Shown: piece by piece, positions 36,500 through 44,923 of the stretch
How positions within the stretch are numbered: the stretch's first letter is position 1
Layout of the letters: the number at the start of each line of letters is the position of its first letter
NCBI GenBank assembly: GCA_964602735.1
Contig: CAZRRV010000005.1
Location: forward strand, 1 to 60,550
Origin: CAZRRV01 sp964602735
Lineage (GTDB): Bacteria > Bacillota > Clostridia > Oscillospirales > Acutalibacteraceae
Direction of reading: 5' to 3'
Length of the DNA: 60,550 bases
Program-made: the position numbers and the translations under genes
Notes under the pieces: model-generated
Database searches by the model: none
What the model saw: the letters and a program-made list of their open reading frames with translations, nothing else
Told to the model about the DNA's origin: nothing

Positions 36500-37684
36500 C
36501 TACCCGCCGTATTTGCCGCCGGTTTTGCCGGCTTTACCGAACGAAAAAGCATTCTCCGAAAGAATGTTGCTGTCGATGGTTGAAAGGATGCGCTCGCGAT
36601 CCCGGCGGCGCTTAAAAGCGATGTCGGCCAGTCTGTCGATCAGTTCGGGGTACGGAATACCCGCCGGTTCCCACAGATAGAACGACAGCGACCCCGGTAT
36701 GGTGTTTATCTCGTTAATATACACTTTTTCATTGCCGTCGAGCAGGAAATCGACCCTTGCCACCCCCGACGCCTTAATCGCCGCGAAAGCCCGCTTCGCG
36801 AGTTCCCGTATTTCCTCCGTTTTTGCCGGGGCAAGATCCGCCGGGCATTTGCGCCCCTGTGAAGCCATGCCTTTTTCTCCCGACCGGTATTTATCGTCAT
36901 ACGACAGAATTTCATCTTTCATAAACGGTTCTTCAAGCAGCGAAGCCTCGCAGTCGGCGCCCTCTCCCATAACCGAACAGTTTATTTCACGCAGAGGCGT
37001 AACGGCCTTTTCGGCAAGTATCTCGCCGGAAAACGAACACGCGAGGCGGACGGCCTCTTTTAGCCGGTCGGCGCCGTCTACCTTCGATATTCCCACGCTT
37101 GATCCGGCGTTCACCGGCTTTATTATAAGCGGATAGCCCACGGATTCCCCGATCTTCTCCGCGGTGCCGACGGTATCCGTCAACGCCTCCCGCGAAGAAA
37201 CGGTAACACAGGGGAGAACCGGCAGCCCCGCCTCGCGCAGCACCGATTTCGTAACGGCTTTATCCATACTTATCGAAGCCGCGAGCGGGTCGCTCCCGAT
37301 ATACGGAAGCCCGAGCATTTCGAGATAACCCGCCACGGTCCCGTCTTCGCAGTTGGTGCCGTGAACCGCGGGGAGCGCTATATCAATCTGCACCGGCCGG
37401 TATTTCCCGAACGCTTTGAAATCGGCGTATTTCATATACACCCTGCCGCCCTCGCGCGAAAGCGTTATGTGTTTGCTGTGCGAAAGCAGTTCGGGAATAT
37501 TCCTGAAAGACGCAATATCGAACATATCCGCTCCCGAATACAATTCCCTGTCTTTGGTAATATAAACGGGGACGACATCAAAATGCTCGCGGTTTACGGC
37601 GTTCATCGCCTGCACCGCGGAAATAATCGAAATCTCGTGCTCTACCGAAGCGCCTCCGAACAGCACGGCCATACACGGTTTCAC
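36500..37684 (-). CDS. ddl: D-alanine--D-alanine ligase
   Basis: 394 aa, somewhat longer than the usual 300-370. Makes the D-Ala-D-Ala dipeptide for peptidoglycan. ATP-grasp motifs: LFGGASVEHEISI at the N-terminus, the HGTNCEDGTVAGYLEMLGLPY loop (with Cys where Gly or Val is common), IIKPVNAGSSVGISKV near 188, and the metal site VDFLLDGNEKVYINEINTIPGS near 325. The tail of about 40 residues past the fold (RERILSTIDSNILSENAF…) is extra. The start is GTG at 37684 with GGAGG seven bases upstream, just after murF: a wall-synthesis pair. Confidence 0.93.
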   Translation of the reverse strand: MKPCMAVLFGGASVEHEISIISAVQAMNAVNREHFDVVPVYITKDRELYSGADMFDIASFRNIPELLSHSKHITLSREGGRVYMKYADFKAFGKYRPVQIDIALPAVHGTNCEDGTVAGYLEMLGLPYIGSDPLAASISMDKAVTKSVLREAGLPVLPCVTVSSREALTDTVGTAEKIGESVGYPLIIKPVNAGSSVGISKVDGADRLKEAVRLACSFSGEILAEKAVTPLREINCSVMGEGADCEASLLEEPFMKDEILSYDDKYRSGEKGMASQGRKCPADLAPAKTEEIRELAKRAFAAIKASGVARVDFLLDGNEKVYINEINTIPGSLSFYLWEPAGIPYPELIDRLADIAFKRRRDRERILSTIDSNILSENAFSFGKAGKTGGKYGG

Positions 37685-37696
37685 AAAACCGCCTCC

Positions 37697-39265
37697 TCAT
37701 ACATATACATCCGGCAAATCGTTCTCAATCAGCACCGCCGTATTGCCGTCGCAAAGGGTTCGCAAAAGTTCCGCCGCTTTCATAAAAGTGGGAACGATGT
37801 GAATCTTTTCACCGTCAAAACCGGCGGCGAGTGCGCCTTCCTTTATCGGCACGGCGCGCGTTTCCCCGACCAATATAAGTATATCGCAGACCGCGGCGGC
37901 CTGCTCGCCAAGCCGGCGGTTGTAGGCGTACTCGTCTTTCCCGAGTTCCACCAGTCCGGGCGTTACCGCTATCTTTTTCATTCCCCCGAAAGTACCGAGT
38001 ACCCGCATCGCCTCGGCGGCGCCCTCGGGATTCGAGTTGTATGCGTCGTCGATTAGCAGCGATCCTCCCGAATACGGTTTCGGTTCCAGCCTGTGCGGCA
38101 CGGGTTTAAGCGTGGAGGCGGCGTATTTTACGCCGCTTTCCGGCACCCGCAAATCGAGCGCCGCCGCCGCCGCTCCCGCCAGATTGAGCGCGTTGTGCCT
38201 TCCGAGAAGTTTCGTTTCGAGCTTTATTTCGGCGCCGCCTTTTTCGAGAGTTAACGCCGCGCCCTCTTTCGACGCCGTTACCGACGCTATTTTACAGTCG
38301 CAGTCTCCGCTTTCGCCGTAGGTAACAACTCCGGCTCTGCCGGCAACGGTTCTCAAATACCCGTTATCGCCGTTTATGTAAACGCGCCCGCCCTTCGCGA
38401 GGATCCAGTCGGCAAGTTCGAGTTTCGTCGCCAGAACATTTTCGATACTGCCGAATGTTTCAAGATGCTGAGGGCCCACCGAAGTTATTATGCCTATATC
38501 CGGGTCGACGATTTCACAGAGCTTTTTAATATCGCCGGGATTTCTCGCCCCCATTTCGCAGACGAAAATCTGCGTTTCCGGGGTAAGCGACCCGCGCACC
38601 GTTTTTACCACTCCCATAGGCGTGTTGTAACTTTCCGGGGTGATAAGCGTATTGTATTTTTCGCCGAGCATCCTGCCGAGCATATTTTTTGTCCCGGTTT
38701 TGCCGTAACTTCCCGTAACGCCGATCACCGTAAGCCCCGGCATCCCGCGCAGGCGGCGGCGCGCGTCGTTTACATAACGGCGGTACACGCAGCGTTCGGC
38801 GGGATACAGCAACCCCCACGCCGCCAGAACGGGAACCGGCGGGAAAAACGACACCGCCGCCGCGGCAATAAGGGCGGCTCTTTCCGGCACGGCGAACGAC
38901 AGCGCGAACAGGGCAAGGTAGATTGCCGCCTCGCCGGCCGCGAGCCGCTTGACCCTTGAAGTAAAGACAAGTCTTTTCACGGATTTTTTCTGTTTGTTCA
39001 CGGCGATCGGAATCCGCAGAAGGGTCAGCGCCGATGCCGCCGGCAGCAGCACACGCGCGACCCCCCGCGGCAGGAAACAGATAACGACCCATATCGCGGC
39101 GGCCGCGACGGCCACCGAAAATTTCGGCGAAAACGATTTTTTAAGCCAACGTATGTAGCGCGAGGGATAGTAGCCGTTCTGCTGCAGCATCTGCAAATGG
39201 TACAGCGACGCGAATATTCCCGACACCCCGAGCGATAAAATTACAACCGCGCGGACAGCTATCAA
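37697..39265 (-). CDS. murF: UDP-MurNAc-tripeptide--D-Ala-D-Ala ligase with N-terminal membrane domain
   Basis: 522 aa. Adds D-Ala-D-Ala to UDP-MurNAc-tripeptide. The Mur ligase core starts near residue 178 with P-loop GVTGSYGKTGTKN, then NTPMGVVKT, EMGARNPGDI, GPQHLETFG and DDAYNSNPEG. Unusually, the first about 160 residues form four or five membrane helices (about 4-22, 50-66, 70-86, 111-127, 129-153), so the enzyme should be membrane-tethered; ordinary MurF has about 450 residues and is cytosolic. The start is TTG at 39265 with GGGGTG upstream, coupled to the hydrolase gene stop. ddl follows after 12 bases. Confidence 0.9.
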   Translation of the reverse strand: MIAVRAVVILSLGVSGIFASLYHLQMLQQNGYYPSRYIRWLKKSFSPKFSVAVAAAAIWVVICFLPRGVARVLLPAASALTLLRIPIAVNKQKKSVKRLVFTSRVKRLAAGEAAIYLALFALSFAVPERAALIAAAAVSFFPPVPVLAAWGLLYPAERCVYRRYVNDARRRLRGMPGLTVIGVTGSYGKTGTKNMLGRMLGEKYNTLITPESYNTPMGVVKTVRGSLTPETQIFVCEMGARNPGDIKKLCEIVDPDIGIITSVGPQHLETFGSIENVLATKLELADWILAKGGRVYINGDNGYLRTVAGRAGVVTYGESGDCDCKIASVTASKEGAALTLEKGGAEIKLETKLLGRHNALNLAGAAAAALDLRVPESGVKYAASTLKPVPHRLEPKPYSGGSLLIDDAYNSNPEGAAEAMRVLGTFGGMKKIAVTPGLVELGKDEYAYNRRLGEQAAAVCDILILVGETRAVPIKEGALAAGFDGEKIHIVPTFMKAAELLRTLCDGNTAVLIENDLPDVYV

Positions 39266-39269
39266 ATCA

Positions 39270-40031
39270 TCACCCCAAAAAACTGTCGAAAATCGGATAG
39301 ACGGCGGCGGGTTTTTCCGTAAAGCACCAATGCCCCGCGCCGGGTATTACGCAAAGCCCGCAATCCGGGATCATACTCTCGATCGTCTTCGCCATATAAA
39401 GCGGGGTGGCATCGTCGTTCTCGCCCCAGATTAGCAGAGTGGGGGCGGCAACGCGGGGCAGAATGTCGCGAATATCGCGGTTCACAAGCCCGACAAGCGT
39501 TTTCCGCATAACCTCCGGCGCGGAATTATAATCCGCCGATCCGAAAACCCCGCGCAGCCTGTTTAACGCGCCTTCGGTACGGTTGCGCAATCCCGGCAAT
39601 GTTAAAACTTTTTTCGCCGCCTTAAAACAGCAGACCTTAACTTTCGTTTTCAGGCTTTTTTTCGGTTTCAGCCCCGCCGCGTCGAGCAAAATCAGCTTTT
39701 TCGGCTTCAGCATGCCGGTTCCCGCCAGGAACAGCGCCACCCGTCCGCCGTTGGAATGCCCGCACAGAACCGCGTCTTCGGCGTTGAGGAACCGCAAAAG
39801 CGACAGTACAACCCCGGCGTAATCTTCCAGCGAAAGAGGTCTGCCCGGCAGGGGGCTTTGCCCGCACCCGGGGAAATCGAGAGCTATCTGGCGGAAGCCC
39901 CTGCCGTTGAGATGCGCGCGCAAACCGGCGAAAGCGGCGGAACTGCTGCCCCAGCCGTGCAGGTAAACCACGGGTTCGCCCGCGCCCTCTTCATCGTAGT
40001 ATATCTTAAAACCGTTCGCGGTGAAAAGCAT
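39270..40031 (-). CDS. Alpha/beta hydrolase
   Basis: 253 aa. A canonical fold: oxyanion loop VVYLHGWGSSS near residue 20, nucleophile elbow LCGHSNGGRV (Ser) near 90, DAAG and the late Asp/His in ENDDATPL and PGAGHWCF. The substrate is unknown. ATG at 40031 gives the family N-terminus; the longer frame to 40127 reaches into the ATPase promoter. It lies first in a minus-strand run with murF and ddl. Confidence 0.8.
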   Translation of the reverse strand: MLFTANGFKIYYDEEGAGEPVVYLHGWGSSSAAFAGLRAHLNGRGFRQIALDFPGCGQSPLPGRPLSLEDYAGVVLSLLRFLNAEDAVLCGHSNGGRVALFLAGTGMLKPKKLILLDAAGLKPKKSLKTKVKVCCFKAAKKVLTLPGLRNRTEGALNRLRGVFGSADYNSAPEVMRKTLVGLVNRDIRDILPRVAAPTLLIWGENDDATPLYMAKTIESMIPDCGLCVIPGAGHWCFTEKPAAVYPIFDSFLG

Positions 40032-40076
40032 AATCGAAAAAACCTCTTGAAAGCCGAAAGAAATTTTATAAAACTG

Positions 40077-40105
40077 TGGAAAATCCGTTCGGAATGTTGT
40101 ATAAT
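40077..40105 (+). promoter_or_regulatory. Promoter for the V-type ATPase operon
   Basis: TGGAAA (40077-40082), 17 bases, TATAAT (40100-40105). The first gene starts 90 bases downstream. It lies inside the 163-base divergent gap with the hydrolase gene. Confidence 0.7.
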
Positions 40106-40194
40106 AGCAGGTAAAGACTTTGGGCACAGTTCATTATAACAAATATACACCAAAAATAAAAGATATATTTTTTTAAGAAAGAGCGTGGTGCGCT

Positions 40195-40527
40195 ATGGCC
40201 GCGGCAACAGTCGAAAAAATTCGCGAGGCGGAGAAAAAAGCCGCAGAGATTATAGCCGATGCCGAAACGAAAGCCGCCGAAATCGCGAAAAGCGCCGAGG
40301 CCGAAGCGGCCGCGATATTAAAAGAATCCGAAAGGCAGGCAAATCTCGAATCCGAACATACGGCGGAGCGCGCGGCGGACGGGGCAAAAGCGGCGGCCGA
40401 AGCCGCGGCCGGACGCGCGGCGGCCGAAGCCGCGGCTCTGTCGGAAACAGCCGCAAAAAATCTTGAACCGGCGGTAGCCGAGGCAAAAAAAATTCTGCTT
40501 TCAAACGGGAAAGCCGCCGCGGATTAA
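40195..40527 (+). CDS. V-type ATP synthase subunit H/G-like protein (AtpH)
   Basis: 110 aa, almost wholly Ala/Glu/Lys: a single long coiled-coil (AATVEKIREAEKKAAEIIADAE start, then EAEAAAILKESERQA…), with no hydrophobic core fold. That composition, its length and its place as the first gene of a V/A-ATPase operon fit the peripheral-stalk subunit (called H or G), which pairs with subunit E. Sequence alone cannot exclude another coiled-coil protein. The ATG at 40195 is preceded by a poor binding site (AAGAGCGTGGTG). Confidence 0.75.
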   Translation: MAAATVEKIREAEKKAAEIIADAETKAAEIAKSAEAEAAAILKESERQANLESEHTAERAADGAKAAAEAAAGRAAAEAAALSETAAKNLEPAVAEAKKILLSNGKAAAD

Positions 40528-40571
40528 ATCCGCGTTACCGAAAAATATACCGGGAAGGAGGGCGAAACAAT

Positions 40572-42539
40572 ATGGCGAAAGCGGCCATGCTGAAAGTCGA
40601 TATTTTCGCGCACAGGAGTTTTCGCAAGCCGCTGCTCGAATACCTGCAAAGGCGCGAAATAATAGATATAGCGGAAGAGGAATGCCGCGAAGGATTTTCG
40701 CGGCAGAACACCGAGTCCCCTTCGTCCGGATTCAGGCGAAACGCCGAAGACGCCGAGCGGGCGCTGACCGTAATCGACGAATACGCGCCCGAAAAGCGCG
40801 GAATGCTCGATTCTTTCCGCGGGAGACGCGAAATAACCCCGGAAGAATTTGAAAAAGACGCCGGGAACAGCGGCGAAATCGTGCGCCTCTGCGGCGAAAT
40901 CGAAAACGATTACCGGGAAATCGCGGAAAAGCGCGCCGAAATCGCCAGGAACAACGCGCTTATTCCGCAGTATGAAACTTACGCGGAGCTGGATCTCCCG
41001 CTTTCGTTTTCGGGGACGGAAACCACCTCGGCGTTTACGGGCACCTTCGCTTCCGAATACACCCTCCCCCGGCTGACCGAAGCCGTGGCGGAAAAGTTTG
41101 CCCGGGAATTTTATATCGAACCGGTAAAAATTTCGACCGAACAAACGGTTGTTTTCGCGTTGTGCCTGAACCGCGACGCGGAAGAATTCGAAAGGGCACT
41201 GCGCTCGCTCGGATTTTCGCGTTCGACGCTTATATCGTCCGATACGGCGGGAGAGCGGATAGAAAATCTGCGCCGTGAAACAACCCGACTTGAGAATGAA
41301 ATAAAACACCTTGAGGAACATATAGCGTCTTTCGCGGCGCGCCGGCGCGAAATAGAACAGGCCGAAGATTATTTTACCGCCCGCGCCGAAAAATACGAAA
41401 CGATAGGCAAACTCGACCAGACCGAAAATGTATTCGCGGTTACGGGATACGTGACGGCGGAAGATTACGACCCGTTAAAGCGCGACCTTGAGGAAAAATT
41501 CTCGGCCGTTGTGGAAGCCGAAAAAGCGGACACCGACGATACGCCGGTTAAACTGCGCAACAACGTCTTTACCGCCCCGGCATCCGGGATAACCGAAATG
41601 TATTCCATGCCGTCGCGGAGCGACATCGACCCCACCCCGGTTATGAGCTTTTTCTACTACCTGTTTTTCGGGCTCATGCTTTCCGACGCCGGATACGGTC
41701 TTATCCTTATCCTGGGTTCGCTCTTCCTGATTAAAAAGTTCAAGCCGGAAGAAAAGATGCGCCGCAATCTCATGCTTTTCGTTTACTGCGGTATTTCCAC
41801 CTGCTTTTGGGGCGTGATGTTCGGCAGTTACTTCGGGAACGCCATACCCGTTATAAGCGAGGCGCTGACCGGCCGCGCAATCAATATTCCTCCCGTCCTT
41901 TTCGATCCGATGGCGGGCTCCTCGGCGGTAACGCTGCTTGTTATGAGTCTCGCGTTCGGTATGTGCCAGATAATAACGGGGCTTGCGGCAAACCTTTACA
42001 ACATCTGGCGCGGCGGCGACCCGTGGGAGGCGATTCTCGGCAGCGGCTCGTGGATAATTATCCTGCTCGGTATCGTGGCGGCGATTCCGGGATTCATGTC
42101 TTTCCCCGCTCTTAAACCCGTCGCCGTCGTTATGGCGGGAACGGGAGTCGTAATGCTTTTCGCGAACGGGATACGCAAAAAGGGCTTCAAGGGCATTTTT
42201 TCGGGCCTCGCAAGCCTGTACGACATAACCGGCTACGCGAGCGACCTTATGTCGTTTTCGCGGCTGATGGCGCTGGGGCTGACCACCGCCGCGATGAGCC
42301 AGGTATTCAACCAGTTAAGTACTCTGGGAGGCAGAAGCGTTCCCGGTATGCTGGTTATGTTCGTGATTTTCGTGGCGGGGCACCTGATAAATTTCGGTTT
42401 GAACGCGCTGGGCGCCTATGTGCATACCCTGCGTTTGCAATATGTGGAACTGTTTTCAAAGTTCTACGAAGGCGGCGGGCGGCCGTTCCGTCCGTTTTCA
42501 AACAAAGGCAAATACACAAAAATCAAGGAGGACGATTAA
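40572..42539 (+). CDS. V-type ATP synthase subunit I
   Basis: 655 aa. The stator/a-subunit homologue that holds the peripheral stalk to the membrane rotor. The first half (about 1-340) is soluble and helical, with heptad-like stretches; the second half has about seven membrane helices, beginning near PVMSFFYYLFFGLMLSDAGYG, and includes GYASDLMSFSRLMALGL, which contains the conserved rotor-facing Arg. AAGGAGG lies ten bases before the ATG. The stop is directly followed by the K subunit start. Confidence 0.93.
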   Translation: MAKAAMLKVDIFAHRSFRKPLLEYLQRREIIDIAEEECREGFSRQNTESPSSGFRRNAEDAERALTVIDEYAPEKRGMLDSFRGRREITPEEFEKDAGNSGEIVRLCGEIENDYREIAEKRAEIARNNALIPQYETYAELDLPLSFSGTETTSAFTGTFASEYTLPRLTEAVAEKFAREFYIEPVKISTEQTVVFALCLNRDAEEFERALRSLGFSRSTLISSDTAGERIENLRRETTRLENEIKHLEEHIASFAARRREIEQAEDYFTARAEKYETIGKLDQTENVFAVTGYVTAEDYDPLKRDLEEKFSAVVEAEKADTDDTPVKLRNNVFTAPASGITEMYSMPSRSDIDPTPVMSFFYYLFFGLMLSDAGYGLILILGSLFLIKKFKPEEKMRRNLMLFVYCGISTCFWGVMFGSYFGNAIPVISEALTGRAINIPPVLFDPMAGSSAVTLLVMSLAFGMCQIITGLAANLYNIWRGGDPWEAILGSGSWIIILLGIVAAIPGFMSFPALKPVAVVMAGTGVVMLFANGIRKKGFKGIFSGLASLYDITGYASDLMSFSRLMALGLTTAAMSQVFNQLSTLGGRSVPGMLVMFVIFVAGHLINFGLNALGAYVHTLRLQYVELFSKFYEGGGRPFRPFSNKGKYTKIKEDD

Positions 42540-42540
42540 A

Positions 42541-43014
42541 ATGACTTTGGGAACCGTGCTTGCGCTGATAGGGGCGGCAATCGCCACCGCTTTCGCGGGG
42601 ATAGGATCGATTAAAGGCGTGGGAATGTCGACGGAGGCGGGAATGGGCGTTCTGTCGGAAAATCCGTCAATGTTCGGCAAACTGCTGGTTCTTGAGCTGC
42701 TGCCCGGAACGCAGGGACTGTACGGCTTTATCGTTACATTTATGATTCTGCTGAACATCGGCATTCTGGGGGGCACTCCGCAGGTCGAAACACTGCGCGG
42801 ATGGCTGTACCTCGCGGCAAGCCTGCCTATCGGAATAGGAGGGTTGATGTCGGGCATCGCTCAGGGCAAAGCGGCGGTAGCGGGCATCTCGCTCTCCGCG
42901 AAAAAGCCTTCGGAATTCTCCAAAGCGATGGTTTCGACGACCCTTGTAGAAATTTACGCTCTGCTTTCGTTTATCGTTTCACTGCTTTCGGTAATCGCAA
43001 TCGCGGGCATGTAA
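42541..43014 (+). CDS. V-type ATP synthase subunit K (proteolipid ring), Na+-type signature
   Basis: 157 aa, four membrane helices, a duplicated hairpin as in V-type c-rings. Residues matching the Na+ site of Enterococcus hirae NtpK are present: L54, T57, Q58 (LLPGTQGLYG), Q108 (SGIAQGK) and the carboxylate E137 (STTLVEIYA). The first hairpin lacks its own carboxylate, as in other V-type K. The ATG at 42541 gives the MTLGTVLALIGAA start; the longer frame overlaps subunit I. Sodium coupling is an inference from these residues. Confidence 0.93.
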   Translation: MTLGTVLALIGAAIATAFAGIGSIKGVGMSTEAGMGVLSENPSMFGKLLVLELLPGTQGLYGFIVTFMILLNIGILGGTPQVETLRGWLYLAASLPIGIGGLMSGIAQGKAAVAGISLSAKKPSEFSKAMVSTTLVEIYALLSFIVSLLSVIAIAGM

Positions 43015-43016
43015 TA

Positions 43017-43595
43017 ATGGATACACGCGATAAACTTACGGCGCGCATTATAAGCGACGCCGAAGCCGAGGCAAAACGGATTATCGACAGGGCGGAAGCG
43101 GAAAAAGAGAAAACCCTTTCGCGCGCCGAAGACGACGCCGCGCGGCAAGCCGCCCTGATAAAATCCGAAGCGGAAAAACGCGCGGCGACGGTGCGGGAAA
43201 ACGCGGCTTCCACCGCGGAACGCACGGTGCGCAACGCCTGCCTCGCCAGAAAACGCGAGGAAGTCGAAAATGTTGTAAACGAAACCCTGAAGCGGCTTGC
43301 CGCGCTGCCGCCCGACGAATATTTCGAACTTTTGCGGCATACCGCGGAAAGCGTCGCCACCGGCGAAAAAGGGGTTATGCTTTTAGACCCCTCCGATTTA
43401 CGGCGGATGCCCGACGGATTTCCCGGCGCCGTATCCGCGTTCAACCTTACGGTTGACCCGTCGGGAACCGAAATAAAAGGCGGCGGGTTTATTCTGAAAT
43501 ACGGCAAAATCGAAATAAACGAAAGTTTTTCCGCGCTGGCGGGCGAAAGAAGAGAGCGGCTGGAAGACGGGATCTGCCCGGTGCTGTTCGGATAA
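43017..43595 (+). CDS. V-type ATP synthase subunit E
   Basis: 192 aa. Peripheral-stalk subunit: a long N-terminal coiled-coil (DAEAEAKRIIDRAEAEKEK…) followed by a globular C-terminal half with the IKGGGFILKYGKIEINESF element typical of NtpE. The ATG at 43017 is two bases past the K stop; longer upstream frames run through the K gene and are rejected. Confidence 0.9.
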   Translation: MDTRDKLTARIISDAEAEAKRIIDRAEAEKEKTLSRAEDDAARQAALIKSEAEKRAATVRENAASTAERTVRNACLARKREEVENVVNETLKRLAALPPDEYFELLRHTAESVATGEKGVMLLDPSDLRRMPDGFPGAVSAFNLTVDPSGTEIKGGGFILKYGKIEINESFSALAGERRERLEDGICPVLFG

Positions 43596-43611
43596 AACGA
43601 GGTGATGTGAT

Positions 43612-44592
43612 ATGCCGCGAAGATCCGTGGGGTTTTCGGTCGGCAGCGTGAGGGCGAAAGAAACCGCGCTTTTTCGCCGCGAGGAAGCCGAACAGCTGCT
43701 CGGCTTAAAAGGCGACGGCGAAACGGTGAGATTCCTGCGCGAACACGGCTACGGCACCGCGGCGGAAGCATACCCGGATTCCGACGGTTTAATTAACGCC
43801 GAACGCGACAAACTGTGGGATTACGCTCTTTCGGTTGCCGCGAGGCCAGAACTTTTCGATATTTTCCTTGAAAAAAGGGATTTTCACAATGCCAAAACCG
43901 TAATAAAAGGCGTTTTGGGCGGCAAAGACTATGAGCATTTGCTCATGCGCGGAACGGTCGGCGGCGGGCTTACGGAAAAAGCGGTTAAAGAACGCAATTT
44001 CGGCGTTTTGCCCGATTTCCTTGCGGCGCCCTCGGAGCGGGCATACGCTCTTCTCGCCGAAACCGGCGATCCGCAGCTTTGCGACGGCATACTTGACCGC
44101 GCCTGTTACGAAAGGCGGATTTCATCGGCGGCTCGTTACAAAATCGCCATGCTTAAATCTTATACGGAAACCGAAGCGGCGTTTGTAAATATAAAAATCG
44201 CGCTGAGGGCTGCGAAAACCGGGAAATCGGAGAGATTCCTGGAAAATGTTATAATTCCGTGCGCCCGGTTCCCGGAGAAAGAGCTTATTGCCGCGGCGCG
44301 CTCCGGCAAGGACGAAGTTTTACAACTGCTCGCGTCGAGAGACGATTTGCAGGGCGCCGCGGCGGCTGACGCCTATAAAAAATCCCCCTCCGCGTTTGAG
44401 GGGTTCGTGGATGCCGCTTTGCTTAACATCGCCCGCGAATCGGATCGCATAACCGCCGGCGAAGAGGTGCTCGCCGGGTACGTGCTTAAAAAAGAGGCGG
44501 AACTGCAAACGGTCAGAATGATTGCGGTGTGTGTCCGCAGCGGCGGCGACCGGGCCGGGCTTCTCGAAAGGCTGTGTTACGCTTATGAGTAA
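43612..44592 (+). CDS. V-type ATP synthase subunit C
   Basis: 326 aa. The socket that links the central stalk to the proteolipid ring (NtpC/d-subunit). All-helical with KARVRAKE-like start (here GSVRAKETALF), repeated three-helix bundles and LLHIARESDRI-type C-terminus reading LLNIARESDRI. GAGGTG lies seven bases upstream. It overlaps subunit F by eight bases. Confidence 0.88.
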   Translation: MPRRSVGFSVGSVRAKETALFRREEAEQLLGLKGDGETVRFLREHGYGTAAEAYPDSDGLINAERDKLWDYALSVAARPELFDIFLEKRDFHNAKTVIKGVLGGKDYEHLLMRGTVGGGLTEKAVKERNFGVLPDFLAAPSERAYALLAETGDPQLCDGILDRACYERRISSAARYKIAMLKSYTETEAAFVNIKIALRAAKTGKSERFLENVIIPCARFPEKELIAAARSGKDEVLQLLASRDDLQGAAAADAYKKSPSAFEGFVDAALLNIARESDRITAGEEVLAGYVLKKEAELQTVRMIAVCVRSGGDRAGLLERLCYAYE

Positions 44593-44905
44593 AATTGCCG
44601 TTATCGGCGACGCCGACGGTATCCGCGGTTTTGCGGCCGTCGGGTTCGACTGCTATCCGTGTGAGCCCGACAAGGAGGCGGCATCGTCGCTGCTGAGAAA
44701 ACTCGCGGCCGGCGATTACGCCGTGCTGTTTGTTACCGAGGAGGTTTTTGCCGCCGCCGAAGACGAGGCGGAACGACTGAACGGCGGTTTTTCCCCGGCC
44801 GTTATACCCGTCCCCGGCTCGAAAGGCAACACCGGCGCGGGAATGGCGAGAATAAGCAGGGCGGTAGAGAAAGCCGTGGGCTCGGATATACCGTTAAACG
44901 AATAA
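44585..44905 (+). CDS. V-type ATP synthase subunit F
   Basis: 106 aa. Central-stalk subunit with a Rossmann-like fold: IAVIGDADGIRGFAAVG at the N-terminus, AVLFVTEEVF in the middle and a short C-terminal tail ending near PVPGSKGNTGAG. The ATG lies inside the end of the C-subunit gene; translation is coupled. Confidence 0.9.
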   Translation: MSKIAVIGDADGIRGFAAVGFDCYPCEPDKEAASSLLRKLAAGDYAVLFVTEEVFAAAEDEAERLNGGFSPAVIPVPGSKGNTGAGMARISRAVEKAVGSDIPLNE

Positions 44906-44923
44906 TTATACCGAAAGGCTTTG

